Counted from the first letter of the stretch, positions 28,247 to 36,269 are shown. The stretch is 64,000 bases of DNA from Labilithrix sp. (GCA_019637225.1 JAHBWC010000004.1:115363-179362), one strand, 5' to 3'. A program made the numbers and translations. The notes: a model not told the origin generated them from the sequence alone.

Positions 28247-28612
28247 ATGAAGATCCCGTCGCATATCCTTCGATGCCTTGCGGTCACGGTCCCGATGGTC
28301 TCCGGATGTGGAGAGGGGCCCGGCGAGCCCGAGCCCGCCCGGACGGACCAGAACATCCACGCGGAGGCCGACCGCGCGGGGACTCGGGATCGCGACGAGG
28401 CGCGCGACCGCGAGGATGCCTCGCCCGCGACCGTGATCGCGCCGGCCCGCGCGGCGCCGTCGTCCGAATCCGGAGAGGAGGCCGCCGACCCGCCGCCGGA
28501 TGCCGCGCACGCACCGCCGCAAGGAGCGCCGTGGCTCGAGCCGGCAGGGCCGGTCGGGCCGGCTCCCGGCTCGGCGATGCCGGAGCCGTGCCCGGCGTGC
28601 GGCCTGGGATGA
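28247..28612 (+). CDS. Putative MNIO-modified lipoprotein precursor A (C-terminal CPACGLG)
   Basis: A 121-residue protein. The signal sequence ends at MVSGC (Cys21), a good lipobox. A long disordered stretch rich in Asp, Glu, Arg, Pro and Ala follows, and the protein ends in E-P-C115-P-A-C118-G-L-G. There is no other cysteine after the lipobox. A ribosome-binding site (GAGG, 28238-28241) sits 5 bp before the ATG. Its stop overlaps the MNIO start by 4 bp (ATGA), so it and the enzyme should be translated together. The same C-terminal motif ends precursor B on the other side of the enzyme. A modified CxxCG terminus is inference. Confidence 0.75.
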   Translation: MKIPSHILRCLAVTVPMVSGCGEGPGEPEPARTDQNIHAEADRAGTRDRDEARDREDASPATVIAPARAAPSSESGEEAADPPPDAAHAPPQGAPWLEPAGPVGPAPGSAMPEPCPACGLG

Positions 28613-29871
28613 CCCAAGCTTCTCCGACGTCGGGGGTCCGAGCGTCTCGCGGGACCCTCATGACGCCGTGGGTTGGCTTGTCGCTGATGTTCGAGGACGA
28701 CTTTCGCGTCGCCGCCGCGCCGCTCTTCGCCGCGGGAGACGTGGACGTGCTCGAGTGGTCGTTCGACACGGGCCCGCGGCTCGTCGGCGCCGCGGGCGAT
28801 CGCGGTCCCTCGTGGGCGGAGGCGCTCCTCGACCACTACGCCGCCGAGGGCCGGCTCTTCGGTCACGGCGTGCACTACTCGCCCTTCTCCGCCCGCTGGG
28901 AGGAGCGGCAGCAGCGCTGGCTCGAGGCCCTCGGCCGCGAGCTCGCGCGCCGGCGGTACGTCCACGTCTCGGAGCACTACGGGTTCATGACGGCCGCTCC
29001 GTTCGTCCGCGGCGCGCCGCTCCCCGTCCCGCGCGACCGCGCCTCGCTCGACGTCGGACGCGAACGCCTCGACCGCATGCGCGCGGTGCTCGCGTCCGCG
29101 GGTGGGTGTCGGCTCGGCCTCGAGAACCTCGCGCTCGCGTGGAGTCGTGACGAGGCCCTCGCGCACGGCGCCTTCCTCGACGACGTCCTCACTTGCGACG
29201 ACGACTTCATCGTCCTCGACGTTCACAACCTGTACTGCCAGGCGGAGAACTTCGGACTGTCTCCGGACGAGCTGTTCGCGACGTTCCCCGCGGCGCGCGT
29301 CGGTGAGCTGCACGTCTCCGGCGGGAGCGTCCTCTCGGCGTGGCCGGGGGGAGGCGGCGAGGTCCGCTGCGATACCCACGATCACGCCGTCCCGGCGCCC
29401 GTGTTCGATCTGCTCGATCGCGCGCTCGGCCGCTTCCCGAACGTCCGCGCCGTCGTCTTCGAGCGCCTCGGAGGGACGATCCGGAGCGCGGAGCAAGCGG
29501 AGGAGCTCCGGCGCGACTTCCGGCAGGTGAAGGCGATCGCGACGCGTCCGCGGCGCTTCGGGGAGGAGCACGCCTCCACCGACGCGCTTCGGGATTCGAC
29601 GTCGCGGCCGGCGGCGCCGGCGATCTCGGCGCCGCCGCGGCTTCCGTCATCGTCGCGCGGCGACGTCGAGGCGCTCGCCGTGCTCCAGTCGGCGTTGCTC
29701 GATCTGCTCGATCGGGAGAGCGACGAGTCCATCATCCGCGCGCACCTCGAGGTCGCGCCGGCGTTCGCGGAATATCGCGACGAGGTCCGCGCTTTCGACG
29801 GGCGGGCGCTCGGCATCGCCGCGCGGATCGTGAAGAAGTGGGGACGGAAGGCGACGACGCATGCGAGCTAA
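28609..29871 (+). CDS. DUF692 / multinuclear non-heme iron-dependent oxidative (MNIO) enzyme with C-terminal extension
   Basis: A 420-residue protein with a TIM-barrel MNIO domain at about residues 20-310 (related to MbnB, TglH and the bufferin maturases, which oxidatively modify precursor cysteines). Candidate iron ligands seen in order are His89 (GVHY), His123 (SEHYGF), Glu172 (LEN), Asp204/His206 (DVHN), His235 (ELHVSGG), Asp255 and His257 (DTHDH) and Glu285 (FERLGG). After a flexible Ser/Pro linker, residues 350-412 form a predicted helical extension (LAVLQSALLDLL ... ALGIAARIVKKWGR). No separate partner protein of the MbnC/TglI/DUF2063 type is adjacent, so the extension might replace it. 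It starts by ATGA overlap with precursor A and is followed by precursor B. Confidence 0.88.
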   Translation: MTQASPTSGVRASRGTLMTPWVGLSLMFEDDFRVAAAPLFAAGDVDVLEWSFDTGPRLVGAAGDRGPSWAEALLDHYAAEGRLFGHGVHYSPFSARWEERQQRWLEALGRELARRRYVHVSEHYGFMTAAPFVRGAPLPVPRDRASLDVGRERLDRMRAVLASAGGCRLGLENLALAWSRDEALAHGAFLDDVLTCDDDFIVLDVHNLYCQAENFGLSPDELFATFPAARVGELHVSGGSVLSAWPGGGGEVRCDTHDHAVPAPVFDLLDRALGRFPNVRAVVFERLGGTIRSAEQAEELRRDFRQVKAIATRPRRFGEEHASTDALRDSTSRPAAPAISAPPRLPSSSRGDVEALAVLQSALLDLLDRESDESIIRAHLEVAPAFAEYRDEVRAFDGRALGIAARIVKKWGRKATTHAS

Positions 29872-29919
29872 GTTTGGTCTCGACGGAGGGTGGGGCGCGC
29901 CGCGCACACGAAGGGCTCG

Positions 29920-30123
29920 GTGACGCTCCCTCCGCGGATCCTCGGCCTCCTCGTCGTGGGGGGCCTCGTCGGGCCGGCGCTCGTCGGGTGCCGGAAGGAG
30001 AGCTTCGTGAAGCCTCCGCCCGTCGACGCCGAGCGCGTGGACGCCGAGCTCGACGACGCCGGCGCCGACGCCGGACGCCGCGAGCGGCGCGCCGACGACT
30101 GCCACTCGTGCGGGATGGGCTGA
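29920..30123 (+). CDS. Putative MNIO-modified lipoprotein precursor B (C-terminal CHSCGMG)
   Basis: A 67-residue protein. A hydrophobic signal ends at ALVGC (Cys24 lipobox). A short acidic Asp/Ala linker follows, and the protein ends in D-D-C61-H-S-C64-G-M-G. Start GTG 29920 was chosen because it gives a clean signal peptide and has AAGGG 5 bp upstream; GTG 29890 is in frame but has its SD too close. It lies 48 bp after the MNIO gene. It shares with precursor A only the lipobox, an acidic linker and the CxxCG[L/M]G end. The two Cys with adjacent His and Met would also suit Cu(I) binding. Confidence 0.72.
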   Translation: MTLPPRILGLLVVGGLVGPALVGCRKESFVKPPPVDAERVDAELDDAGADAGRRERRADDCHSCGMG

Positions 30124-30130
30124 GGCGCGG

Positions 30131-31195
30131 TTACGGCGCGTCGCCGGCCGCGCCCGCGTCGCCCGCGCCGGTCGCGCCCGCGTCGCCCGCGGCCGTCGGC
30201 TTGATGGCGGCCCACACGTCCCCGGCGAGCGCGCAGTTGTTCACCTGGCGCTTCATCGCCGCCAGCACCTGAGGGTCGCGCAGCGGACGCTCGCCCGCGA
30301 AGCGGAAGTCGGCCTCGGACTCGAGGCGGAGACGCACCATCTCCTTGTCGCGCCGCAAGTCGAGGAGGTGAACGCGCGTGGGGTGGGGGACCTGCTGGAG
30401 CTCGCGCTCGGTCACCTTGCCCGCGTTCCGCCCGGCGTCCGTCGTGAGGCCCTTCGCCTCCGGCACGTCCTCGTCGAGCACGAGCAGGAAGAACTGCGCC
30501 TTCTTGACGATGTCGATGGCGAGGGGGATCTCGTTGTCCTTCGCCTTGTCGTACTGCTGGACGAAGACGCGCAGGTTGATCTCGTCCTTGGCGTTCTTCA
30601 CCTCGTCGACCCACTCGTCGGTGAGGATGCGCGTCGCGAAGTAGGCGAGCCGCAGGTTCCACGGCTGGTCGTTCCAGCCCGAGCCCGCGTCGGCTTCGCC
30701 GCGCGCCGTCGCCGCGGCGGTCGGGTTGTTCTCGCGGAACAGGCAACCGACGAACGAGTCGCGCGCGGATTCGTCGGCGCTCTTGCGGATCTGCGCGACG
30801 TCCTTCGCGTCCTCGACGCGCATGCGGAGGTAGATGCCGGGCAGCGTGCGGAAGTCCCAGCTCGCCGCCTCGGGGTCGACGTAGTCGCCCTTGAACTCGC
30901 GGGCGGCCTCGAGCGTCGTCTTCTCGATCTTGTCGCGGATCGGGAACCACTCGGCGCCGACCGTCGTGAGCGCGGCGCGCTGCTTGGAGAGGAGGTCCTC
31001 TTTCTGGTTGTCGAGCGAGCGATCGCGGAAGAGCCACGCGGCGCCGACGACGACGACGACCGCGCTGAGAGCCACGAGCCACGCCTTGCCCGTGATGCGC
31101 CCGTGCTTGCTCGACGCGCGCTCGATGCGCGCCGCGCGTACGGCCTTGAGCCCGATGTCACGCGGCTTGTCACTGGAGCTTTCGTGTTCGCTCAA
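30131..31195 (-). CDS. Single-pass membrane protein of unknown function, last gene of a TolQ/TolR cluster
   Basis: A 354-residue protein with a basic cytoplasmic N-terminus, one membrane helix at about residues 38-58, and an extracytoplasmic domain of about 290 residues (WFPIRDKIEKTTLEAAREF onward) ending in Ala/Gly/Asp repeats. Two cysteines (FVGCLF, NNCALAG) could form a disulfide. No family is recognised. It follows two ExbD-like genes on the same strand after 100 bp, so it may be an accessory of that motor. Start ATG 31195. Confidence 0.82.
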   Translation of the reverse strand: MSEHESSSDKPRDIGLKAVRAARIERASSKHGRITGKAWLVALSAVVVVVGAAWLFRDRSLDNQKEDLLSKQRAALTTVGAEWFPIRDKIEKTTLEAAREFKGDYVDPEAASWDFRTLPGIYLRMRVEDAKDVAQIRKSADESARDSFVGCLFRENNPTAAATARGEADAGSGWNDQPWNLRLAYFATRILTDEWVDEVKNAKDEINLRVFVQQYDKAKDNEIPLAIDIVKKAQFFLLVLDEDVPEAKGLTTDAGRNAGKVTERELQQVPHPTRVHLLDLRRDKEMVRLRLESEADFRFAGERPLRDPQVLAAMKRQVNNCALAGDVWAAIKPTAAGDAGATGAGDAGAAGDAP

Positions 31196-31295
31196 GACGG
31201 ATCTCCGGCGGGGTCGATGGTCGACGCGAAGCGGTTAAAGGCGAAGAGCTCGCGTACCGTCGAGGAACGCGAGCTCTGGGCGGTCGCGGGGCGAC

Positions 31296-31835
31296 TCAGC
31301 CGCCCTTTGGGATGTTGTTCACCATGAAGCTGACGTTCGGGAAGCCCGCGAACGCCGCCGTCTGGAAGACGCTCTTGACGACGATGGCCTGCACGTCCTG
31401 ATCGATCTGGAGCACCACGACGCCCGGAAACTCGCGGCCCGGGTGAAGCTGCTTCCAGACCTCGCGCTTGGCCTTGAGCATGTTGAAGAGCTCGTCGATG
31501 CGCTGGAGGCGCTTGCTGTCCTCGATCGCGCGCGTGTTGCCGGCGGCGTTGCCGTCGACGAGGATGAGGCTGCCCGTGATCGCCACCATCGGCGCGTCGA
31601 TCATGTCGAGCGTGTTCTCCGCGTCGGGGAGCTTGATGCCCTTGGGCATCGCCGTCTCGCCGGACGCGCTGAACGTGATGAGGAGGAAGACGACGGTGAC
31701 GATGAGGAAGTCGATCATCGGCGTCAGCGACAGGTTCGCGTTCGTGGCGCGACTGCCGCCGCCGGTGACCTTGTGCTGTACGAACTTGAGCGGAACGGCG
31801 TGCATCAGACGCCGGCCAGGCTGGTGGATCGTCAT
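31296..31835 (-). CDS. TolR/ExbD-family motor subunit
   Basis: A 179-residue protein with a short cytoplasmic tail, then one membrane helix preceded by NLSLTPMIDFLIVTVVFLLI. The conserved Asp in PMIDFL is the proton-path residue of ExbD/TolR. A periplasmic domain follows and ends in FPNVSFMVNN. It lies 12 bp downstream of a second ExbD-like gene, giving one TolQ-like and two TolR-like subunits per cluster. Which partner it energises is not evident, as no TonB or TolA gene is nearby. Confidence 0.9.
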   Translation of the reverse strand: MTIHQPGRRLMHAVPLKFVQHKVTGGGSRATNANLSLTPMIDFLIVTVVFLLITFSASGETAMPKGIKLPDAENTLDMIDAPMVAITGSLILVDGNAAGNTRAIEDSKRLQRIDELFNMLKAKREVWKQLHPGREFPGVVVLQIDQDVQAIVVKSVFQTAAFAGFPNVSFMVNNIPKGG

Positions 31836-31847
31836 GGCTGGCGCTCC

Positions 31848-32417
31848 TCAGTTCACCGCGAAGGTGACGTTGAATGCGGGGACCTGCTCGGCCTTGCCCG
31901 CGACGTTGAACGGCCGGTGCGGCTGGTAGATCGCGTCGATCACGCCGATCAAGTAGACGTACGGCGTCTCGTTGTCGGTGTGCAGGACCGCCTGGTCGAA
32001 CTTCTTGTCCGTGGCGTCGCGGTGACCGCCGACCGACTTCCACTCGGCCTCGATCTTCGCGGCGAGCTCGGGGAAGCGGATCGCCTTCTTGCCGTCCTTG
32101 ACGACCATGTTGTCCTTGCGGGGCACGTCGACGGTGCTGATGACCGTTCCCGACTGCTTCCAGATGAGGACGAACTTGTCGGGAGAGCGCATCTCCACGT
32201 GGAGCTGCTTCTCCGGCTCGATCTTGTCCGGCTCCACTTCACGCGGCGGACCGGGCACCTGGGCGTCCGCGTTGATGCGGGCCATCTGGGACCACACCGC
32301 CGTGATGAGGAGGAAGGAGATCGTGACCATGAGCAGGTCGATGAACGGGATCATGTTGATCTCCGAGTTCGTCTCCCGCTTTCCGCCGCCGCCTCCGCCT
32401 ACGTCTACGCCACCCAT
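31848..32417 (-). CDS. TolR/ExbD-family motor subunit
   Basis: A 189-residue protein with a Gly-rich cytoplasmic start, then NMIPFIDLLMVTISFLL with the conserved membrane Asp, and a periplasmic domain of about 145 residues. Start ATG 32417 has GGAG about 5 bp upstream. It is preceded by an ExbB/TolQ-like gene with a stable hairpin in the 91-bp gap, and followed by another ExbD-like gene. The periplasmic domains of the two ExbD proteins differ, which would suit a hetero-oligomer like Myxococcus AglQ/AglS. Confidence 0.9.
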   Translation of the reverse strand: MGGVDVGGGGGGKRETNSEINMIPFIDLLMVTISFLLITAVWSQMARINADAQVPGPPREVEPDKIEPEKQLHVEMRSPDKFVLIWKQSGTVISTVDVPRKDNMVVKDGKKAIRFPELAAKIEAEWKSVGGHRDATDKKFDQAVLHTDNETPYVYLIGVIDAIYQPHRPFNVAGKAEQVPAFNVTFAVN

Positions 32418-32443
32418 GGGTCACTCCACAAATCGGACAGGGC

Positions 32444-32469
32444 GGGGCCGCGGCTGTTCCGCGGTCCCC
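32444..32469 (-). other. Intercistronic hairpin between TolQ-like and TolR-like genes
   Basis: GGGG-CCGCGG, loop CTGTT, CCGCGG-T-CCCC form a 10-bp stem with one bulged base. There is no T-tract, so it may be an mRNA-stability or partial-termination element that lowers the downstream ExbD level relative to ExbB. Confidence 0.45.
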
Positions 32470-32508
32470 GCGTCATGGCTGTTACCGAGATACGCGTGCC
32501 TGAGAGAA

Positions 32509-33165
32509 TCAGGCGGCGACTGCCGAGAGGTTGACCTTCTGGCGGTTGGTGACGACGAGGTTGAGCACCTGGACGCTCGCCTCGTTGATGTCGTCCTCGA
32601 GCGCCTGCGTCTTGCCGTTGAGGACGGCGAAGCCGATGAGGCCGATGATCGCGACGAAGAGACCGAACCAGGTGCAGTGCATGGCCTCGGAGATACCTTC
32701 CGCGAGGATGCGCGCCTTCTGGGCCGGGTCGACGCTCTCGCCCGAGACGGCGCCGAAGGAGGTGATGAGACCGGTCACGGTGCCGAGCAGACCGGAGAGC
32801 ATCGCGAGGTTCGCGAGGAGGGCGAGGAAGCCCGTGCGCTTCGCGATGCGCGGGATCTCGCGGAGGGCGGCCTCGTCCATCGCGGCCTGCACCTCTTCGT
32901 CGGGGCGGTTCACCTTCACGAGGCCCGCCTGCACGATGCGCGCGAGCGGCGCGTTCGCGGCCGAGCACATCTTCACGGCCTTCGCGACGTCACCCGCGAG
33001 GATGCACTTCTGCATCGTGGCGAGGAACACGTCCTTGTTGATCGACGAGCCGTACAGGTAGAGCGCGCGCTCGATGATGATGCCGATCGTGAAGATCGAC
33101 CACACCAGGATGATGCTCATCATCACCACGCCGCCCTCTTTGTATGCCTTCCACAGACCAGCCAT
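32509..33165 (-). CDS. MotA/TolQ/ExbB-family motor subunit
   Basis: A 218-residue proton-channel protein with a membrane helix near residues 13-33, a cytoplasmic helical loop, and two C-terminal helices carrying the family signature LAMLSGLLGTVTGLITSF and the final GLFVAIIGLIGF. Start ATG 33165 has GGAG 4 bp upstream. It begins a four-gene minus-strand cluster (TolQ, TolR, TolR, membrane protein). A second cluster of the same plan starts 1 kb away on the other strand. Confidence 0.92.
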   Translation of the reverse strand: MAGLWKAYKEGGVVMMSIILVWSIFTIGIIIERALYLYGSSINKDVFLATMQKCILAGDVAKAVKMCSAANAPLARIVQAGLVKVNRPDEEVQAAMDEAALREIPRIAKRTGFLALLANLAMLSGLLGTVTGLITSFGAVSGESVDPAQKARILAEGISEAMHCTWFGLFVAIIGLIGFAVLNGKTQALEDDINEASVQVLNLVVTNRQKVNLSAVAA

Positions 33166-34179
33166 GTTGCTCCGTCCTTCTGGGGGGGTCGCGCCCGCCG
33201 CGTTTCCTCGCTCGCTTCGCTAGCTCGCTCGGAAGTCTTCGTCAGTGTCTCGCCTCGCTCGAGGCGAGGTGAAGTTTTGGGGTCTTGTTACTTCTCGCGT
33301 CGGCGCGAGGAAGTCTCTCTCTCGTCCCGTGTCGTCTTCGGTCACTCGCTCCGATGCGTCGGTGTCGGGTGGCCTCCGTCGAATGGCGCGCGGACGATAT
33401 CGTCTGACACGCGAGTCACGCAAGCCTCCTTCGGTACTGCCTCGCTTGCTCCTTCGGGGTGGGACGAATTCGTCGCTGACTCGGTCGCTCCGAAGCGACT
33501 GCCCGCGTGCATCGAGCAGCGCGGGCTCCTTAATACGCAGTCCGCGGTTTCCACCCGCCGACGGGCGGGAGTCTGACGTTACAGACCACGCGGCGTCAAT
33601 AGAGTTTGGGATCGTCGGTCATCTTTCTACGCGTGTAAAGTTTCGCAGTGTCGCGCGGTTGCGCAATGTTGCAGTGATACTGAAAGGGGTTGGTTACAGG
33701 TTCGATCGAAAATCTGGAGCGCCGCGCGGCGGGGCCGCTTCGGCCGCGCGGGCCGGCGTGGGCGACAGAACGCTCCGGAGCGTCCGAGTTCCGAGCTCCT
33801 GCGCTCAGCTCTGCCGATTCCGGGAGCCGGCAGCGCGGCTCGGCGCCTCGCTCGCCGCGCGCCGGGGCCCCTCCTCTTTACTCCTCCGCGGCGGCTCCGC
33901 GGCGGCCGGCGCCCACGCCCAGCGCCCGCGGGGAGGCCCGACGGCCGGGGAAGCCGGAGGTCGAGGAGCGTCCGATCCCGCCGGCGAGGCCTCGTTGACT
34001 TCGCTCGAAGTCCCCGGCTATCGTGGCGCATCCCTTCCGGCTACGCGCGCGAAACGCGACAAAAAAAAGAACGTTCGTCGTTCTCACCGCGCGCGCGAAG
34101 CACGACGAAGAGCATGTCGAGCTCAATCGAACCGAGAGCGACGCGGCAGTTTGCAGAGGATTAGAAAGGAGCATCGGGG
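33166..34179. other. 1-kb non-coding spacer rich in short hairpins, between divergent motor clusters
   Basis: No convincing gene: open frames here are Arg/Ser-rich with shadow composition. The part 33200-33560 is less GC-rich and holds several short inverted repeats: 33249-33268 (CTCGCCT/AGGCGAG), 33294-33309 (CTCGCG/CGCGAG), the palindrome GACGATATCGTC at 33393-33404, 33484-33499 (GTCGCT/AGCGAC) and 33723-33750 (CGCGCGGC/GCCGCGCG). It must contain promoters for both clusters and could hold a small RNA or long leaders. AAGGAG at 34166-34171 is the ribosome-binding site of the plus-strand cluster. Confidence 0.6.
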
Positions 34180-34890
34180 ATGTTCGTGGCTCTTCTGAGC
34201 AGCCTGGGTGATGGAGCTCCCGCGGCAGCCGCCGGAGGTGGCTCGAGTGAGATCGGGTTCATGGCTGCCTTCAAGGAGCACCCGACCTTCCTCTCGATGA
34301 ACCTCTTCGTCAGCGCGCTCGTCATCGCGCTGATCGTCGAGCGCGCCGCCTTCCAGCTCGGGAAATACCGAGTGAACTCGCGCGAGTTCTTCGCCCAGAT
34401 CAAGAAGCTCGTGACCGCGGGCAACATCGACCGCGCGATCAAGCTGTGCGACGCGGGCGACTACCCGACGCTCCACCTCGTCAAGGCTGGCCTCACGCAC
34501 GCGAACAAGGGACCGGACGAGATCGACGCCGCGATGAGCGAGAAGATCGGCGAGCTGAAGCCCGCCGTCGAGAAGCGCATCGGCTCGCTCTGGTCGCTCG
34601 CGAACATCGCGACCCTCATCGGTCTCCTCGGCACCGTCGTCGGCCTCATCAACACGTTCGGCGCGATCGCCGCGCCGGGCCTCTCGGCGGCCGACCGCCA
34701 GCGCCTGCTCGCGAACGGTATCGCGGAGGCGATGTACAACACGGCGCTCGGTCTCGGCATCGCCGTCGTGTGCATGATCGCGCACCTCATCCTGCACCAG
34801 CGCTCGAAGACGATTCAGCACGATCTCGACGCGACGCAGGAGCGCATCTTCAACCTCCTCACGATCCAGACGCGCCCCGGCGGTTACTGA
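34180..34890 (+). CDS. MotA/TolQ/ExbB-family motor subunit (second cluster)
   Basis: A 236-residue protein with an Ala/Gly-rich N-terminus, a first membrane helix near residues 45-62 (MNLFVSALVIALIVERAAF), and the family core LANIATLIGLLGTVVGLI followed by NTALGLGIAVVCMIAHLI. It is clearly paralogous to the minus-strand ExbB-like protein but not closely similar in the loops. AAGGAG lies 8 bp before ATG 34180. It is first in a three-gene unit with two ExbD-like genes. Confidence 0.92.
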   Translation: MFVALLSSLGDGAPAAAAGGGSSEIGFMAAFKEHPTFLSMNLFVSALVIALIVERAAFQLGKYRVNSREFFAQIKKLVTAGNIDRAIKLCDAGDYPTLHLVKAGLTHANKGPDEIDAAMSEKIGELKPAVEKRIGSLWSLANIATLIGLLGTVVGLINTFGAIAAPGLSAADRQRLLANGIAEAMYNTALGLGIAVVCMIAHLILHQRSKTIQHDLDATQERIFNLLTIQTRPGGY

Positions 34891-34940
34891 GCCCCCGGCC
34901 TTCTCGACTCGATTCGACGAGACACGAGGGAGCGTCCTAG

Positions 34941-35492
34941 ATGGCGACCGAGAAACTCAGCGCCCAGCAACGGAGCAAGATCCGTCGGCTCTCGCAGCCG
35001 AAGGAGCATGCTCCGGACGAAGCGGGCGGCGAGCTCAACATCGTCCCGTTCCTCGACATCATCACCAACGTGCTGATGTTCGTGCTCGCGACGATCAGCG
35101 TCACGTTCACCGCCACCATCGACACCTACCCGCCGCGCGCGGGCAGCGGCGCGCGCGCGCCGACCACGCCGACGCTCGGTCTCACCGTGCTCGTCGTCCC
35201 CGACGGCTTCAGCCTCAAGGCGCGCGGCGGCAACGTCGCGCCCGGCTGCAGCGACACCGGGCCCGGCATCGCCATCCCGAAGAAGGACGGCGACTACGAC
35301 TACAAGGGGCTCAAGGCGTGCGCCGAGAAGCTGAAGGGGGCCGCCCCCGAGTTCAAGGACGAGATGGGCGTGACGATCAGCGCGAACCCGCCCATCCCGT
35401 ACCAGGTCGTCATCAGCGCGATGGACGCGGTCCGCAGGAGCGAGGCCGGTGAAGACATGTTCCCCGAGGTCACCTTCGGAGTCGCGAGGTAG
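34941..35492 (+). CDS. TolR/ExbD-family motor subunit (second cluster)
   Basis: A 183-residue protein with about 35 cytoplasmic residues, then NIVPFLDIITNVLMFVLATI with the conserved Asp, and a periplasmic domain that contains two cysteines (APGCSD, LKACAEK). It ends in FPEVTFGVAR. It is 50 bp downstream of the ExbB-like gene. The cysteine pair is absent from the other three ExbD-like proteins of the window. Confidence 0.9.
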   Translation: MATEKLSAQQRSKIRRLSQPKEHAPDEAGGELNIVPFLDIITNVLMFVLATISVTFTATIDTYPPRAGSGARAPTTPTLGLTVLVVPDGFSLKARGGNVAPGCSDTGPGIAIPKKDGDYDYKGLKACAEKLKGAAPEFKDEMGVTISANPPIPYQVVISAMDAVRRSEAGEDMFPEVTFGVAR

Positions 35493-35536
35493 CCGATGAT
35501 GCCGCCGAAACGACCGTCGTCGCAGCGGAGTGAGCG

Positions 35537-36184
35537 ATGAACCAGCCGCCCGCGGGAGGACCGCCGCCGGGATCGCCGCCGCCGGGCGCCGCGCCGAAGG
35601 GCCCGCCGCCGGCGCAGAAGCCGGCGAGCATGGCGCGCTACAAGCGCGAGCTTCGCCGCGCGATCGCGAAGAAGCACAAAGAGCCGGAGATCGACTTTCT
35701 CAACATCACGGCGATGCTCGACATGATGACGATCATCCTCGTCTTCTTGCTCAAGAGCATGAGCCAGTCGTCCGCGTCGCTCCCGCAGTCGGGCGACCTG
35801 ACGATGCCGAAGAGCGTCCTGACGACGGAGGCCTCGCAGGAGGGCGTCGCCGTCCTCATCTCGCGAAGCTCGATCATCGTCGACGACAACATCGTCGCTC
35901 AGGTGCCCGCGGACGCCACGCACGGCGTCGAGGGCAAGTACAAGCGCACGGGCCCCACCGACCTCTACATCGTCCCGCTGGCCAACGCGCTCCAGAGCTG
36001 GCGCGAGCGCGATCGTCAGGTTCGTCTCGCGACGGGCAAGGACCCGAGCTCGAGCGAGGCGATCGTCATCGCCGACGCGAACACGCCGTACCGTCTGCTG
36101 ACCGAGGTGCTCTTCACCCTCGGCCAGAGCGAGTTCGCCAAGTTCCACCTGATGGTCCTGCAGGGCGCCGGCTCGGCGAACTGA
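35537..36184 (+). CDS. TolR/ExbD-family motor subunit (second cluster)
   Basis: A 215-residue protein with a Pro/Gly-rich N-terminus of about 30 residues, a basic stretch, then LNITAMLDMMTIILVFLL with the membrane Asp. The periplasmic domain ends in FAKFHLMVLQG. The family's usual P before the Asp helix is replaced (TAMLDM in place of PxxD), a variation seen in gliding-motor TolR homologues but not proof of that role. It closes the TolQ-TolR-TolR unit and is followed by strong terminator hairpins. Confidence 0.9.
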   Translation: MNQPPAGGPPPGSPPPGAAPKGPPPAQKPASMARYKRELRRAIAKKHKEPEIDFLNITAMLDMMTIILVFLLKSMSQSSASLPQSGDLTMPKSVLTTEASQEGVAVLISRSSIIVDDNIVAQVPADATHGVEGKYKRTGPTDLYIVPLANALQSWRERDRQVRLATGKDPSSSEAIVIADANTPYRLLTEVLFTLGQSEFAKFHLMVLQGAGSAN

Positions 36185-36269
36185 GCGCGCGCCTCTTCAG
36201 GCCGGCGCGGCGCCCGTCGAACGGAGCGCTCGCGCGCCGACAGCCGCCTCGACGAAGCTCGCCGCCTCC

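Noticed and set aside
29890..29919. An upstream start (GTG 29890) for precursor B.
   Set aside because: Its SD sequence abuts the start codon, and it adds a polar stretch before the signal peptide; GTG 29920 fits better.
33245..34198. Open frames in the 1-kb spacer between the motor clusters.
   Set aside because: Ser/Arg-rich shadow composition, no ribosome-binding site and no family resemblance.
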